Positions 35,362 through 44,085 of a stretch of DNA of 64,000 bases are shown piece after piece. The notes beneath the pieces were generated by a model. It was given only the letters and a program-made list of their open reading frames with translations. It made no database searches and was not told the DNA's origin. This stretch comes from Bradyrhizobium erythrophlei (lineage in GTDB: Bacteria > Pseudomonadota > Alphaproteobacteria > Rhizobiales > Xanthobacteraceae). The stretch spans positions 6,014,001 through 6,078,000 of the forward strand of contig NZ_LT670817.1 of the NCBI RefSeq assembly GCF_900129425.1, given 5' to 3'. Positions within the stretch are counted from its first letter, which is position 1. Every line of letters starts with the position of its first letter. The position numbers were made by a program, and so were the translations under genes.

Positions 35362-36076
35362 CGCACTTAGTTTGACAAATGTGCACGCATTTTATGGCGA
35401 CAGCCATATCTTGCACGGCGTCAGCTTCGCATTGCAGCCTGGCGGCGTGCTGGCACTGCTGGGACGCAACGGCGCGGGAAAGACCACCTGCATCTCGACC
35501 ATTATCGGTTTTCTGAAACCCCGGGACGGAGAAATCCGGCTGTTTGGAGAGGCAATCGAGGGGCTCAGCCCGGAACGTATCTCGCACCTCGGCATCGGCC
35601 TCGTACCTCAAGGCCGTCGCATCTTTCCGTCTCTGACCGTTCGGGAAAACCTCATCGTGGCGCAGCAGCGCGAGAGCTCCGCCGCCAAACCATGGAACAT
35701 CGAGCGGATCTACACTATGTTTCCGCGACTACGCGAGCGCCATGCGCAATTTGCGGGCACACTATCGGGCGGCGAACTGCAGATGCTGGCCATCGGGCGC
35801 GCCCTGATGGGCAATCCACGGGTGCTCCTGCTCGACGAGCCATCGGAAGGGCTTGCGCCGCTGTTGGTGGCGGAGGTCGGCCGCACCATCCGGCGCCTGA
35901 AAGAGGAAGGACAGTCCATCGTTCTGGTCGAACAAAATCTTCAGCTGGCGCTCGAGGTGGCCGATCAGGCGGTCATCCTTAACACCGGACGCTGCGTGTT
36001 CGCCGGGAATGCCGGCGACATTCAAAATAACGAGGAGTTGATTGCGCAGAATCTCGGCGTCTTTCATGCTCATTAG
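35351..36076 (+). CDS. Branched-chain-type ABC transporter ATPase (LivF-like), operon 2
   Basis: About 241 residues. Walker A is GRNGAGKTT, signature LSGGELQM, Walker B VLLLDEPSEGLAP and switch region VEQNLQLALE. I prefer TTG 35351, because GAGG lies six bases upstream and the family N-terminus begins there; an in-frame GTG at 35339 is the alternative. TTG gives an 11-base overlap with LivG, exactly as in operon 1. It closes importer operon 2. Confidence 0.92.
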   Translation: MASDALSLTNVHAFYGDSHILHGVSFALQPGGVLALLGRNGAGKTTCISTIIGFLKPRDGEIRLFGEAIEGLSPERISHLGIGLVPQGRRIFPSLTVRENLIVAQQRESSAAKPWNIERIYTMFPRLRERHAQFAGTLSGGELQMLAIGRALMGNPRVLLLDEPSEGLAPLLVAEVGRTIRRLKEEGQSIVLVEQNLQLALEVADQAVILNTGRCVFAGNAGDIQNNEELIAQNLGVFHAH

Positions 36077-36162
36077 ATGAACAAGCTGAGAAAGCCCATC
36101 TTCCTTCGAAGCTTAGCGGACTACAAATGCTTATCGATCCACACCAGAGTTGAGGTCTGACC

Positions 36163-37062
36163 ATGAAAATCGGCGTATGCGGAACTGGACGTATGGGATC
36201 ATCGATCGCGCAGCGGTTGATGTCGGCAGGGCACGAAGTCGGTGTCTGGAATCGCAACCCGGCGAAGACAAAACCCCTTACCGATGCAGGCGCCAAGCTG
36301 TTTGCCTCGCCCGCGGAACTCGTGGAAGGTCGCGACGTCACCGTTGTGATGCTGCTGAATGACGCGGCCACCGAGGCGGTCTACCGCGGGCCGAACGGCG
36401 TCCTGAAATCGAAGCTGGCCGGCAAGCTCGTGATCGACATGAGCACGGTGCGTCCGGACACGATGAAATCGAACGGTTCTGAGGTGTTGCAGCGAGGCGC
36501 AGCGTTCGTCGAATGTCCGGTCGGCGGAAGCACCGGTCCAGCCAAGGAAGGCAAGCTATTCGGCCTCGTCGGCGGCTCGAAAGGGGACGTCACCAGGGCA
36601 ATGCCAATTCTCGAACAAATGTGCCGCCGTATCGAACATGTTGGCGAGCTCGGTTCGGGTTCGACCATGAAACTTGCTGTCAATCTGCCGCTGCTGGTGT
36701 ACTGGCAGGCGCTCGGCGAGGCCCTGACGATCTGCAAACCGCTCAATCTTCCCGCCGACCGGTTGATCGATATTCTGTCCGACACCGCCGGCACCCCGAC
36801 CGCCATGAAGGGGCGTGGCGCCGTTATCGCCAAGGTATTGGGCGGAGCCCCGCTGGGTGAAGCCGCATTCGGCCTCAACGCCGCCAAAAAGGATCTGGCC
36901 ACCGCGGTTCAATTCGGCGCCTCCATTCATGCCGAGCTTCCGGTCACGGCGAGCGCGGCCGCCTGCTATGAGGAAGCCGAAGCGGCAGGCCTTGGCGATG
37001 CCGACGCAACCGCGATTTCGACCCGCTGGGGGCAACGCTCGACGCCCGCGGCAAAATCGTAG
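36163..37062 (+). CDS. NAD(P)-dependent beta-hydroxyacid dehydrogenase 3
   Basis: A 299-residue beta-hydroxyacid dehydrogenase: nucleotide loop GTGRMG (7-12), VWNRNPAKTKPL, substrate loop ECPVGGSTGPAKEGKL and catalytic lysine in GSGSTMKLAVNL (Lys170). It is the third member in the window and the closest by eye to the GlxR-type plant and bacterial reductases of glyoxylate or succinic semialdehyde. It lies 86 bases after importer operon 2 and 55 before an amidohydrolase. It may reduce a semialdehyde or oxidise a short hydroxy acid of the pathway. Confidence 0.88.
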   Translation: MKIGVCGTGRMGSSIAQRLMSAGHEVGVWNRNPAKTKPLTDAGAKLFASPAELVEGRDVTVVMLLNDAATEAVYRGPNGVLKSKLAGKLVIDMSTVRPDTMKSNGSEVLQRGAAFVECPVGGSTGPAKEGKLFGLVGGSKGDVTRAMPILEQMCRRIEHVGELGSGSTMKLAVNLPLLVYWQALGEALTICKPLNLPADRLIDILSDTAGTPTAMKGRGAVIAKVLGGAPLGEAAFGLNAAKKDLATAVQFGASIHAELPVTASAAACYEEAEAAGLGDADATAISTRWGQRSTPAAKS

Positions 37063-37117
37063 CCACTCGACGCGTCGCCGCGTTCCGAACAATCAATTCA
37101 ACAGCAGAGTCATATCA

Positions 37118-38191
37118 ATGATCGACCGCAAGAACCGCTACGGCCGCACTGCCGCACGTAATCACGACGCCGACGGCCTCGCCCGGCGGCCGTCATCGGC
37201 TACGATCGATATACACGCTCACATCGTGGTGCCCCAGGCCGCCAAGCTGGCGCAACCGCATGTCGACATCAGCCGGATCCCGCTCGCCTATTTCGCGGAT
37301 GGGCCAACCAGGGAAATCAACGCGCAGCAGGAGAAGGATGTCAGCGAGGTCATGACCACGATTGATCGCCGTCTGTTCGATCTGGACAAAATGGGCATCG
37401 ATATTCAGGTCGTGGCGCCGGCGCCGGGCCAGTGCTACTATTCGGTTGATTCCAAAATCGCGGAAGCCGCCCATCGCCTCGCCAACGACGGCGTGGTGGA
37501 ATATTGCTTGCGCAAGCCCGACCGCTTTGTCGGGCTCGGCGTCGTCACCTTGCAGGAGCCGGAAATCGCCGTTCGTGAACTCGACTACATCATGAAGGAC
37601 CTGAAACTGAAGGGGGTCGAGATCCTGACCAACGTCGACGGCCAGGAATTGTCAGATCCGAAATTCAGGCCCTTCTTTGCCAGGGCCGAGCAACTCGGGG
37701 CATTCATCATGATGCATCCGAACGGATTCACTCATGGCGAACGCCTGACCCATTTCTACCTCAACAACGTGCTCGGCAATCCGCTCGATACCACGCTTGC
37801 GCTGCATAACCTGATCTTTTCGGGCACGCTGGCGCGCTTTCCCGATTTGAAGTTGATGGCGGTGCATGGCGGTGGCTATTTGCCCGGCTATTCCGGGCGG
37901 ATCGATCACGCCTGGGGCGCGCGGCAGGATTGCCATGGCGAATTGCCATTGCCGCCGACGACCTATCTGCGGCAGGTTTATCTCGACACCGTGGTTTTCT
38001 CCTACCACCAACTGGCATATCTGATCGATGTCTTCGGCCCGGACCGCATCGTGATGGGCACCGACTACCCGTTCGACATGGCCGAATATAATCCGATCGG
38101 ACATGTCGCCGGCGTGAGCGGCATGGACGAGGGAACGCTGGCCCAGATCGCCGGCGGCAACGCCGCCAGGGTGCTTGGCCTGGATGTGTAG
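37118..38191 (+). CDS. Amidohydrolase-2 (ACMSD-like) family protein
   Basis: A 357-residue metal-dependent TIM barrel of the aminocarboxymuconate-semialdehyde decarboxylase group. Metal and active-site residues are visible: DIHAH (His33 and His35), IMMHPNGF (His200), AVHGGGYLP (His250) and GTDYPFD (Asp316). Members are non-oxidative decarboxylases or hydrolases of aromatic and ring-opened acids. ATG 37118 begins the protein after the shadow of the previous gene ends. The first 25 residues are a basic extension before the barrel. In an aromatic island a decarboxylase of a ring-cleavage product or an aromatic acid is the likely role. Confidence 0.87.
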   Translation: MIDRKNRYGRTAARNHDADGLARRPSSATIDIHAHIVVPQAAKLAQPHVDISRIPLAYFADGPTREINAQQEKDVSEVMTTIDRRLFDLDKMGIDIQVVAPAPGQCYYSVDSKIAEAAHRLANDGVVEYCLRKPDRFVGLGVVTLQEPEIAVRELDYIMKDLKLKGVEILTNVDGQELSDPKFRPFFARAEQLGAFIMMHPNGFTHGERLTHFYLNNVLGNPLDTTLALHNLIFSGTLARFPDLKLMAVHGGGYLPGYSGRIDHAWGARQDCHGELPLPPTTYLRQVYLDTVVFSYHQLAYLIDVFGPDRIVMGTDYPFDMAEYNPIGHVAGVSGMDEGTLAQIAGGNAARVLGLDV

Positions 38192-38203
38192 CTTGCAACT
38201 GCC

Positions 38204-38863
38204 TCAGTGGTGCGCAGTTGCAGTCTTATAGCCGGGCTGTTCGAACGGATGTGAGGTCGCGAAGGCCGGCATCGCAAAGCAGCGGTCGGCAAGTTGAGCC
38301 ACCGCCGGAAATGCGTTCATTTCGAGTTTGAGAAAATGCGCGCCCACGACCTGGCCGGCGATACAGATATCCGCAAGGCCCGGCTCGGTACCCAAGGCAA
38401 AGGGAGCAGGCGCACGACGCTCGAGCAGCCGTTCGTAGGTCGCAAGGCCCTCGGTTGTCCAGTGCTTGCCCCAATCCTCGATCGCTTTGGCATCGGCGCC
38501 AAACGTCTTCGCGAGATGGTTGCGGACGCGTGGCACAACGAGCGGATGCGCATCGGCAATCGTCATCAGTGCCAGCGATCGCGCATAGGCGCGCTCCTTG
38601 GCGTCCTCCGGCATCAACCGCGGTTCGGGTTGGATATCGTCGAGATATTCGATAATTGCCAGTGACTGGAATACGGAATGGCCGTCGTGAATAAAGGTCG
38701 GTACGACGCGTTCGGCATTGACAGCCTCATAGCCCGGCTTGAATTGCTCTCCGACGAGAATGTCGATCGGAATTTCCTCGAACGGCAGTCCCTTCAACCT
38801 CAGGGCAACCCTCACCCGGAATGAAGCAATCGACCGCCAGAAACCGTAGACCTGTATGCTCAC
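38204..38863 (-). CDS. Glutathione S-transferase, zeta class (maleylacetoacetate/maleylpyruvate isomerase-like)
   Basis: A 219-residue thioredoxin-fold GST. The N-terminal YGFWRSIASFRVRVALRLKG matches the zeta-class SSxSxRVR glutathione site (here S-I-A-S-F-R-V-R). RVVPTFIHDGHSVFQSLAIIEYLDD completes the glutathione domain, and the C-terminal domain is all-helical with LADICIAGQVVGAHF. Zeta enzymes isomerise cis to trans ring-cleavage acids. GTG 38863 is chosen as the family N-terminus begins there after AAAGG; a frame to 38944 is longer but lacks family sequence. It converges on the amidohydrolase with a 12-base gap and is divergent from the sulfatase. Confidence 0.87.
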   Translation of the reverse strand: MSIQVYGFWRSIASFRVRVALRLKGLPFEEIPIDILVGEQFKPGYEAVNAERVVPTFIHDGHSVFQSLAIIEYLDDIQPEPRLMPEDAKERAYARSLALMTIADAHPLVVPRVRNHLAKTFGADAKAIEDWGKHWTTEGLATYERLLERRAPAPFALGTEPGLADICIAGQVVGAHFLKLEMNAFPAVAQLADRCFAMPAFATSHPFEQPGYKTATAHH

Positions 38864-38996
38864 CGGGAAACCTTTTGATAGCCGTCGAAACGCTGCTGGA
38901 ACATCTGCCAATACATAGCACCTTTCAGACAAGCCGATTGTCAATTACTCTGCAATATCGCACCATTAAACGCCGGAAACCGCCGAAGTGGAAGAC

Positions 38997-40634
38997 ATGT
39001 CCCGCCCAAAAAACGTTCTCTGGATCATGTGCGACCAGCTTCGCTTCGATTATCTGGGTTGCACAGGGCATCCGACCCTGAAGACGCCGAATATCGATGC
39101 GATGGCAAGGCGGGGGGTGCGTTTCTCGAACGCCTACGTGCAATCGCCAATCTGCGGCCCATCGCGCATGTCGTTCTATACCGGCCGCTACATGCGTTCG
39201 CATGGCTCGCACTGGAATGGCTGGCCGCTACGGGTGGGTGAACCGACATTGGGCGATCATCTCAAGAAAATCGGCGTGCGCAACGTGCTCGTCGGAAAAA
39301 CCCATATGGCGGCTGACCTTGAAGGCATGAAAATGCTCGGGATTGCGCCGGATTCGATCATCGGCGTGCATGTGGCGGAATGCGGTTTCGAGCCCTATGA
39401 GCGCGATGATGGCCTGCATCCGACCGGCAAGCCCCGCCCCAAATACGATGCATATCTGCGCGAGCACGGATACGACGCGCCCAACCCCTGGGAGCATTGC
39501 GCCAACTCGGGCGCGGCCGCGGACGGTACATTGCAAAATGGGTGGCTTCTCGTCCACGCCGACAAGGCGGCTCGTGTTGCAGAGGAAGATTCCGAGACGC
39601 CCTACATGACGCGCCGTGCGATGGATTTCATTGCGGAGTCGGAAGCGGACGGGCGGCCGTGGTGCCTGCATCTGTCCTACATCAAGCCGCATTGGCCCTA
39701 TATCGCGCCTGAACCCTACGCCGACATGTACGGCGCCGGCGACATAAAGCCGGCGATTCGCTCCGAGCAGGAAAAAGAGAACGCACATCCGGTTTTCGCT
39801 GCCTACATGGACATGCGTTACTCGAAAAACATGGCGCGCGACGAGGCGCGCGAAAAGGTCATTCCAACCTATATGGGCCTGATCAAGCAGATCGATGATC
39901 AGATGGGCGTGCTAATGCATTTTCTGGAAGCGCGCGGCTTGCTGGACACCACCATGATCGTATTTACGTCCGATCACGGCGACTACCTCGGCGACCACTG
40001 GATGGGCGAAAAGGATCTGTTCCACGATCAGTCCGCCAGGGTTCCGCTGATCGTGATCGATCCGTCTGACGCGGCCGATCGTACAAGGGGCACGGTATGC
40101 GACGCTCTGGTCGAGGCGATCGACCTTGCGCCGACCTTCATCGAATATTTCGGCGGCAAGCCGCCGGATCACATTCTTGAAGGACGCTCGCTGATGCCTT
40201 TCATGCGTGGCGAAACGCCGGCCGACTGGCGCAAGGTGGTATTCTCGGAATACGACTATTGCATGCAGGATGTTCGGCTCAAGCTTGGCCAGCCGATCGA
40301 GCAATGCCGACTGTTCATGGTGTTCGACGGGCGCTGGAAATATATTCACGCCTCCGGCTTTCGGCCGATGCTCTACGATCTCCTTGATGATCCGGAGGAA
40401 CTGATGGACCGCGGGCAGGACCCCTCCTGCGCCGATGTTATCGCCCGGCTGCAGTCAGCGTTGTTCGACTGGGCGCTGCATCCAAAAGGTCATATTACGA
40501 CCAGCCGGGAGAAGATCGCTGTCTATGCGAACCAGCAGCTCCAGGTCAAAGGGGGAATCCTGATTGGTATCTGGGATGAAGCCGAGCTATCTGCGATCCG
40601 GCAAAAGATCGGTATGACAGAGCTCAATTCGTGA
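38997..40634 (+). CDS. Sulfatase / phosphonate monoester hydrolase family protein
   Basis: A 545-residue alkaline-phosphatase-superfamily hydrolase. The cysteine to be turned into formylglycine is in CGPSR (Cys53-Arg57), followed by MSFYTGRYM. Metal ligands lie in MCDQLRFDY at the start and TSDHGDYLGDH in the second half. The extended C-terminal part (EYDYCMQDV, WKYIHASGFRPMLYDLLDDPEE) resembles phosphonate monoester hydrolases. No signal peptide, so probably cytoplasmic. ATG 38997 is preferred over GTG 38988. It would split a sulfate, phosphonate or phosphate ester. No formylglycine-generating enzyme is in the window, so one must be supplied elsewhere. Confidence 0.9.
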   Translation: MSRPKNVLWIMCDQLRFDYLGCTGHPTLKTPNIDAMARRGVRFSNAYVQSPICGPSRMSFYTGRYMRSHGSHWNGWPLRVGEPTLGDHLKKIGVRNVLVGKTHMAADLEGMKMLGIAPDSIIGVHVAECGFEPYERDDGLHPTGKPRPKYDAYLREHGYDAPNPWEHCANSGAAADGTLQNGWLLVHADKAARVAEEDSETPYMTRRAMDFIAESEADGRPWCLHLSYIKPHWPYIAPEPYADMYGAGDIKPAIRSEQEKENAHPVFAAYMDMRYSKNMARDEAREKVIPTYMGLIKQIDDQMGVLMHFLEARGLLDTTMIVFTSDHGDYLGDHWMGEKDLFHDQSARVPLIVIDPSDAADRTRGTVCDALVEAIDLAPTFIEYFGGKPPDHILEGRSLMPFMRGETPADWRKVVFSEYDYCMQDVRLKLGQPIEQCRLFMVFDGRWKYIHASGFRPMLYDLLDDPEELMDRGQDPSCADVIARLQSALFDWALHPKGHITTSREKIAVYANQQLQVKGGILIGIWDEAELSAIRQKIGMTELNS

Positions 40635-41592
40635 TCTTATAGCCGGTAGCCTTGACGATCGGTTGCCAGAACGCGGTGTTGGCCGCCAACTCCTGGGCGA
40701 GGCCTTCGGGCGTTGTCCCAACCGGGATTAGCCCGATTGCCAGCAGCTTCTCGCGCACATCCGGCTTCGCAAGCGAGGTGACCACCGCCGCACTGAGTTG
40801 CCTGGCAAATTCCTTGGAGCTTCCCGCCGGCAGCCACATTCCGTACCAGCCATCGGCGACGAGATCGATGCCGTTCTCCTTCAGAGTTGGGACATCGGGC
40901 AGGAAGGGGGAGCGCTCGGCGCTGCTCACCGCAAGGATTTTGATGTTGCCTGCACGATGTTGCGGAATCGCATCGGCGATCGTGACAATGGCAAACGGCA
41001 GGTGGCCCCCGATCAGGTCGTTGATAGCAGGCGCACTGCCGCGATAGGCCACCCGCGTCATCGGAATCCCCAGCACCTCTTCGAGCTTCGACCCCGTGAA
41101 ATGCGGAATGGTGCCGTTGCTCGGCACGCCAAATGTCGCCTTGGTCGGGTTGGACTTGAGCCAGGCCACAAATTGCTTGAAGTCCCTCGCATCCACCGCA
41201 GCGCCTGCGACAACGCCGAACTCGAAGCGCGCCAGTAGCGAGACCGGCACAAAATCCTTGTTAAGGTCAAAGCTCGGTTCGGTCTCGACCATGGGCAGCA
41301 GATACATGGTCGGACCTGTCGTCACGAGGACGGTGGTTCCGTCGGGCTTAGCATTCTGGACCCACTTGATGCCGATCAGCCCGTCTCCGCCGGTGCGATT
41401 TTCGACGATGACAGTACGATCGAGCAATTGGCCTGCATGTTGCGCCAGCAGCCTGCAGAGCGTGTCCCCGCCACCGCCGGCCGAGAACGGAAAGATCATC
41501 TTCGTCAGAGGGCCGGCCTCCCCCAACGCATCGCCCGCTTTGGCGGCCAACGACAAACCAACGCACCCTGCCATGAAACTTCGGCGATCCAC
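40624..41592 (-). CDS. Tripartite tricarboxylate transporter binding protein (TctC/Bug family)
   Basis: A 322-residue extracytoplasmic binding protein of the Bug family. It has a signal with twin arginine (VDRRSFMAGCVGLSLAAKAG), then ITFPFSAGGGGDT-like MIFPFSAGGGGDTLCRLLAQ, VENRTGGDGLIGI and GTIPHFTGSKLEEVLGI. GTG 41592 is chosen after GGGAGGAAAAAGC; the upstream frame to 41673 is basic noise. No TctA or TctB membrane genes are nearby, so it is an orphan that would use a partner elsewhere or act as a sensor, as many Bug proteins do. It overlaps the sulfatase end by 11 bases, tail to tail. Confidence 0.9.
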   Translation of the reverse strand: MDRRSFMAGCVGLSLAAKAGDALGEAGPLTKMIFPFSAGGGGDTLCRLLAQHAGQLLDRTVIVENRTGGDGLIGIKWVQNAKPDGTTVLVTTGPTMYLLPMVETEPSFDLNKDFVPVSLLARFEFGVVAGAAVDARDFKQFVAWLKSNPTKATFGVPSNGTIPHFTGSKLEEVLGIPMTRVAYRGSAPAINDLIGGHLPFAIVTIADAIPQHRAGNIKILAVSSAERSPFLPDVPTLKENGIDLVADGWYGMWLPAGSSKEFARQLSAAVVTSLAKPDVREKLLAIGLIPVGTTPEGLAQELAANTAFWQPIVKATGYKITN

Positions 41593-41918
41593 GCTTTTTC
41601 CTCCCCGATAGATTTGGCCTATTACACCAGACTGCGATGCCGATTGAAACCGTCCAAAGGGCTGGCGGAGCAAGCCGCACAGCGGCCGACGTCAGGCCGT
41701 TGAGGTGTGGCGCCAGCTTAGCCGTGACGGATCATCGGATTTTTTCAGAACTAAATCATCCAATCCTTGTATCCGACCTTAGTCGGGCCCGATCGTTGCA
41801 GATCGCTGCCTCACGTCAGCACGCACCTCGATCGCCCGCCCACGTTGAACCCCGATCCGTTTCGGGGCGACACATGGCGTGCTGGCTTCGCCGGCACATT
41901 CTGCATGCCGGGGGTACC
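41593..41918. other. Intergenic stretch, divergent promoters only
   Basis: A 326-base gap separates the leftward binding-protein gene from the rightward DUF805 gene. It contains an AT-rich patch near 41735-41770 that may hold a promoter. I see no repeat, hairpin or convincing small gene. An open frame runs into DUF805 from 41637 but reads as arginine-rich noise. Confidence 0.5.
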
Positions 41919-42377
41919 ATGGAAGACCTGCTCCAATTCCTGTTCGGCGCCAGCGGGCGTATTAACCGTGCCAAATACTGGCGCTCGGTTCTATTCTTTA
42001 GCCTCACCGGGCTGATGACGGCCGTGATCCTGTTCACGGCCGTCAGCATTGCCGCGTCGTTCTTCATCGTTATGGTCGTCCTGATCTTCATCCCATGGCT
42101 GCTTTGGGGGTTCTCCTTCACAACCGAGCGGCTGCATGACCGTGACAAGAGCGCGTGGTGGTTGGTGGTTTTCTACCTGGCGCCCGGCGTGATCGGCCAG
42201 TTCGCGAAAGCGGCATGGTTTGCCGGAAGCGCAGGCGCGGTTCTTCACTACATGCTGGCGCTGGCAGGATTCGCGATCACGGCCTGGGGATTTGTTGAAA
42301 TCGGCTGTTTGCGCGGCACCGCCGGATCGAATACATATGGACCCGACCCGCTCGTAAGGGTTAAACGTCTACGCTGA
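41919..42377 (+). CDS. DUF805 (YhaH-like) membrane protein
   Basis: A 152-residue inner-membrane protein of the DUF805 family. It opens LLQFLFGASGRINRAKYW, the family's F-x-x-F-x-G-R-x-x-R-x-x-YW motif, and then has four hydrophobic segments. FTTERLHDRDKSAWW is the conserved central R-L-H-D-x-x-x-S-x-W motif. It ends with the usual GTAGSNTYGPDPL. ATG 41919 follows GGGGG and matches the family N-terminus. The function of the family is unknown. It stands alone here. Confidence 0.9.
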   Translation: MEDLLQFLFGASGRINRAKYWRSVLFFSLTGLMTAVILFTAVSIAASFFIVMVVLIFIPWLLWGFSFTTERLHDRDKSAWWLVVFYLAPGVIGQFAKAAWFAGSAGAVLHYMLALAGFAITAWGFVEIGCLRGTAGSNTYGPDPLVRVKRLR

Positions 42378-42452
42378 GAGAGGGGCGATGGATTCAACAC
42401 GCTCCTACCGAATGCCGAAGGCACCGAGATCGCCGAGCTCAAGTCGAAGCTG

Positions 42453-42587
42453 TCAGCCCGCCGCTAAAGCGGCGGCCCAGCTAAAACCGTAATGCGAGCT
42501 TACCGCTTTCATCACAACGACTGCGGCCAGCACAAAAATGATCTGCACCAGGGTTTTGGTCGTGAAAACCTTGCTCAACAGCGTCAT
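42453..42587 (-). CDS. Small hydrophobic peptide (44 residues)
   Basis: A 44-residue frame with GAGGGAG eight bases before ATG 42587. It encodes a basic N-terminus (TLLSKVFTTKTL), one hydrophobic segment VQIIFVLAAVVVM, and a short tail ending in AAALAAG. It looks like a single-pass membrane peptide. It lies on the same strand as, and downstream of, the GNAT gene and a terminator, so it would need its own promoter. Peptides of this kind occur among phage-type genes in related genomes. I do not know its function. Confidence 0.45.
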   Translation of the reverse strand: MTLLSKVFTTKTLVQIIFVLAAVVVMKAVSSHYGFSWAAALAAG

Positions 42588-42660
42588 GTGATGCTCCCTC
42601 GCTTTCGTATAGGGCATCATGAGGTCCGATACAATCGGCTACCGGCAATGCCCAAAAAGC

Positions 42661-42692
42661 AAAAAAGCCCGGTGGCCGTCAGGCCACCGGGC
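42661..42692 (-). terminator. Rho-independent terminator of the GNAT gene
   Basis: An 11-base perfect stem GCCCGGTGGCC pairs with GGCCACCGGGC around a GTCA loop. On the minus strand it is followed by a run of six T. It ends transcription coming from the GNAT gene (42838-43308). Confidence 0.85.
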
Positions 42693-42837
42693 GGGTTCAG
42701 GAATTTCAGTCCGATGCCGATGCCTCACAAGGGCACGGTTGGAGCGCTCAGATCATCGCAGCATCTCTGGAGCAGAACATACCGCACCATCTCATTTGTT
42801 CAGAGTGCCCAGCGGGAGGTGATCGGGACGCTTACTT

Positions 42838-43308
42838 TCATTTGATGCGCTTGCGCCTGATGGATTTGCGCCAATACAGCGTGTTCGGCCACGCCCACGG
42901 ATATTGCGGCCGGTACAGCCGATAGCCGGCCCGGATGAAATTGTTGGCGGAGGCCAGATTGTCGGTGGTATCCGAAATAATGCAGGTCCATCCATTGTCT
43001 CGCGCGCGAGTTTCCAATGCGCGCATCAGGCGCAATTGAAGGGCGTTGCCGCAGTGCTTCTTCAACACGCCGACACGACAAAAATATCCCGCATTGAAGG
43101 CACGCTTCGACGGGACGACGCCGGCAAAGGCCACCGGGATGGTCTCCTGGAAAGCGAGCCACCAATGCCCCCAATCGAATTCCGGAATGGAAGCGCCGTC
43201 AAAAAATGTCAGGCGGTGAAGGTCGGTAAGCGTGTCCGCGATTTCGTCGTCATGGCCATCGACCTCCCGAATTCTGTACATCGGCCGACCTTCATAAATC
43301 ACTGCCAT
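42838..43308 (-). CDS. GNAT-family N-acetyltransferase
   Basis: A 156-residue acetyltransferase fold. The acetyl-CoA site is in the FCRVGVLKKHCGNALQLRLM stretch, with the pyrophosphate loop degenerate (K-K-H-C-G-N-A in place of Q-x-x-G-x-G/A). It is followed by CIISDTTDNLASANNFIRAGYRLY, the typical last strand-helix unit. It ends in a basic tail SIRRKRIK. The acceptor is unknown. Very similar gene organisation is seen next to phage-type genes in Bradyrhizobium relatives, so I count it with the decayed phage segment, which is inference. Confidence 0.8.
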   Translation of the reverse strand: MAVIYEGRPMYRIREVDGHDDEIADTLTDLHRLTFFDGASIPEFDWGHWWLAFQETIPVAFAGVVPSKRAFNAGYFCRVGVLKKHCGNALQLRLMRALETRARDNGWTCIISDTTDNLASANNFIRAGYRLYRPQYPWAWPNTLYWRKSIRRKRIK

Positions 43309-43345
43309 TGAATCGACTGAATTTCCGCCCCGCCCGGGGGTCGGC

Positions 43346-43435
43346 TCACGCCGCCATTTTTGGTGCCCGGTCAGAATTCAGCGTGGTGCGGCCGGCGAAC
43401 TCTGCTCGGTAAAAATCGGTCACAACGCAACTTTT
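43346..43435 (-). pseudogene. Possible C-terminal remnant upstream of the GNAT gene
   Basis: The minus-strand frame ending at 43346 closes with FAGRTTLNSDRAPKMAA and lies 37 bases ahead of the GNAT start. Further up, the frame runs antisense into the PaoA gene. It reads like the tail of a lost phage-type gene cut where the PaoABC operon now begins. The evidence is the protein-like ending and position only. Confidence 0.25.
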
Positions 43436-43560
43436 GACTTGCCGAGGCTGCTCCCCGCCCCTCGGCGCTTGCTGACGCGCCGTCGCAATTGCCAAAAATG
43501 CAACAATTCCGAATGGAACTTCAGCGAATGAAGCTTGTTGCAGGATGTGCGGAGATTCAG

Positions 43561-44085
43561 ATGGCGCAAAAACACACGCGACGAAGCAGGAATGTCGTTC
43601 CGGCACCCGGCAAGATTTCTGTGGCGCTGATTGTCAACGGACTCGAAACAAAACTCGAAGTTGCGCCCTGGACGACTCTGCTGGACGCATTGCGGGATCG
43701 TCTCGACCTGACCGGTACCAAGAAGGGGTGCGACCACGGTCAGTGCGGTGCCTGCACAGTGCTCCTAGACGGGCGGCGTATCAATTCCTGCCTCACCTTC
43801 GCCGTGATGAAGGACGGCGCCAAGGTAACTACTATTGAAGGCCTGGGGACGGAGGGCGCCCTGCACCCGCTCCAGCAGGCGTTCATTGACCATGATGCGT
43901 TCCAGTGCGGCTATTGCACGCCAGGCCAGATCTGTTCGGCGGTAGGCTTGATTGCCGAAGGCAAAGCGAAAACCGCCGACGAAATTCGCGAATTGATGAG
44001 CGGCAATATCTGCCGCTGTGGTGGGTATCCGAACATCGTGGCAGCGATCCAGCAGGCAATGGATCAGACTGGCAGCATGCCATGA
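43561..44085 (+). CDS. paoA: Aldehyde oxidoreductase [2Fe-2S] subunit (PaoA/YagT-like)
   Basis: A 174-residue iron-sulfur subunit with both [2Fe-2S] sites: GCDHGQCGACT plus a later Cys for the plant-type cluster, and QCGYC with ICRC for the second. ATG 43561 follows GGAGATTCAG; a longer frame to 43489 is possible. E. coli PaoA carries a twin-arginine signal. Here the N-terminus has RRSR but no hydrophobic stretch long enough, so export is doubtful. It is the first gene of a three-gene operon with four-base overlaps. Confidence 0.9.
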   Translation: MAQKHTRRSRNVVPAPGKISVALIVNGLETKLEVAPWTTLLDALRDRLDLTGTKKGCDHGQCGACTVLLDGRRINSCLTFAVMKDGAKVTTIEGLGTEGALHPLQQAFIDHDAFQCGYCTPGQICSAVGLIAEGKAKTADEIRELMSGNICRCGGYPNIVAAIQQAMDQTGSMP

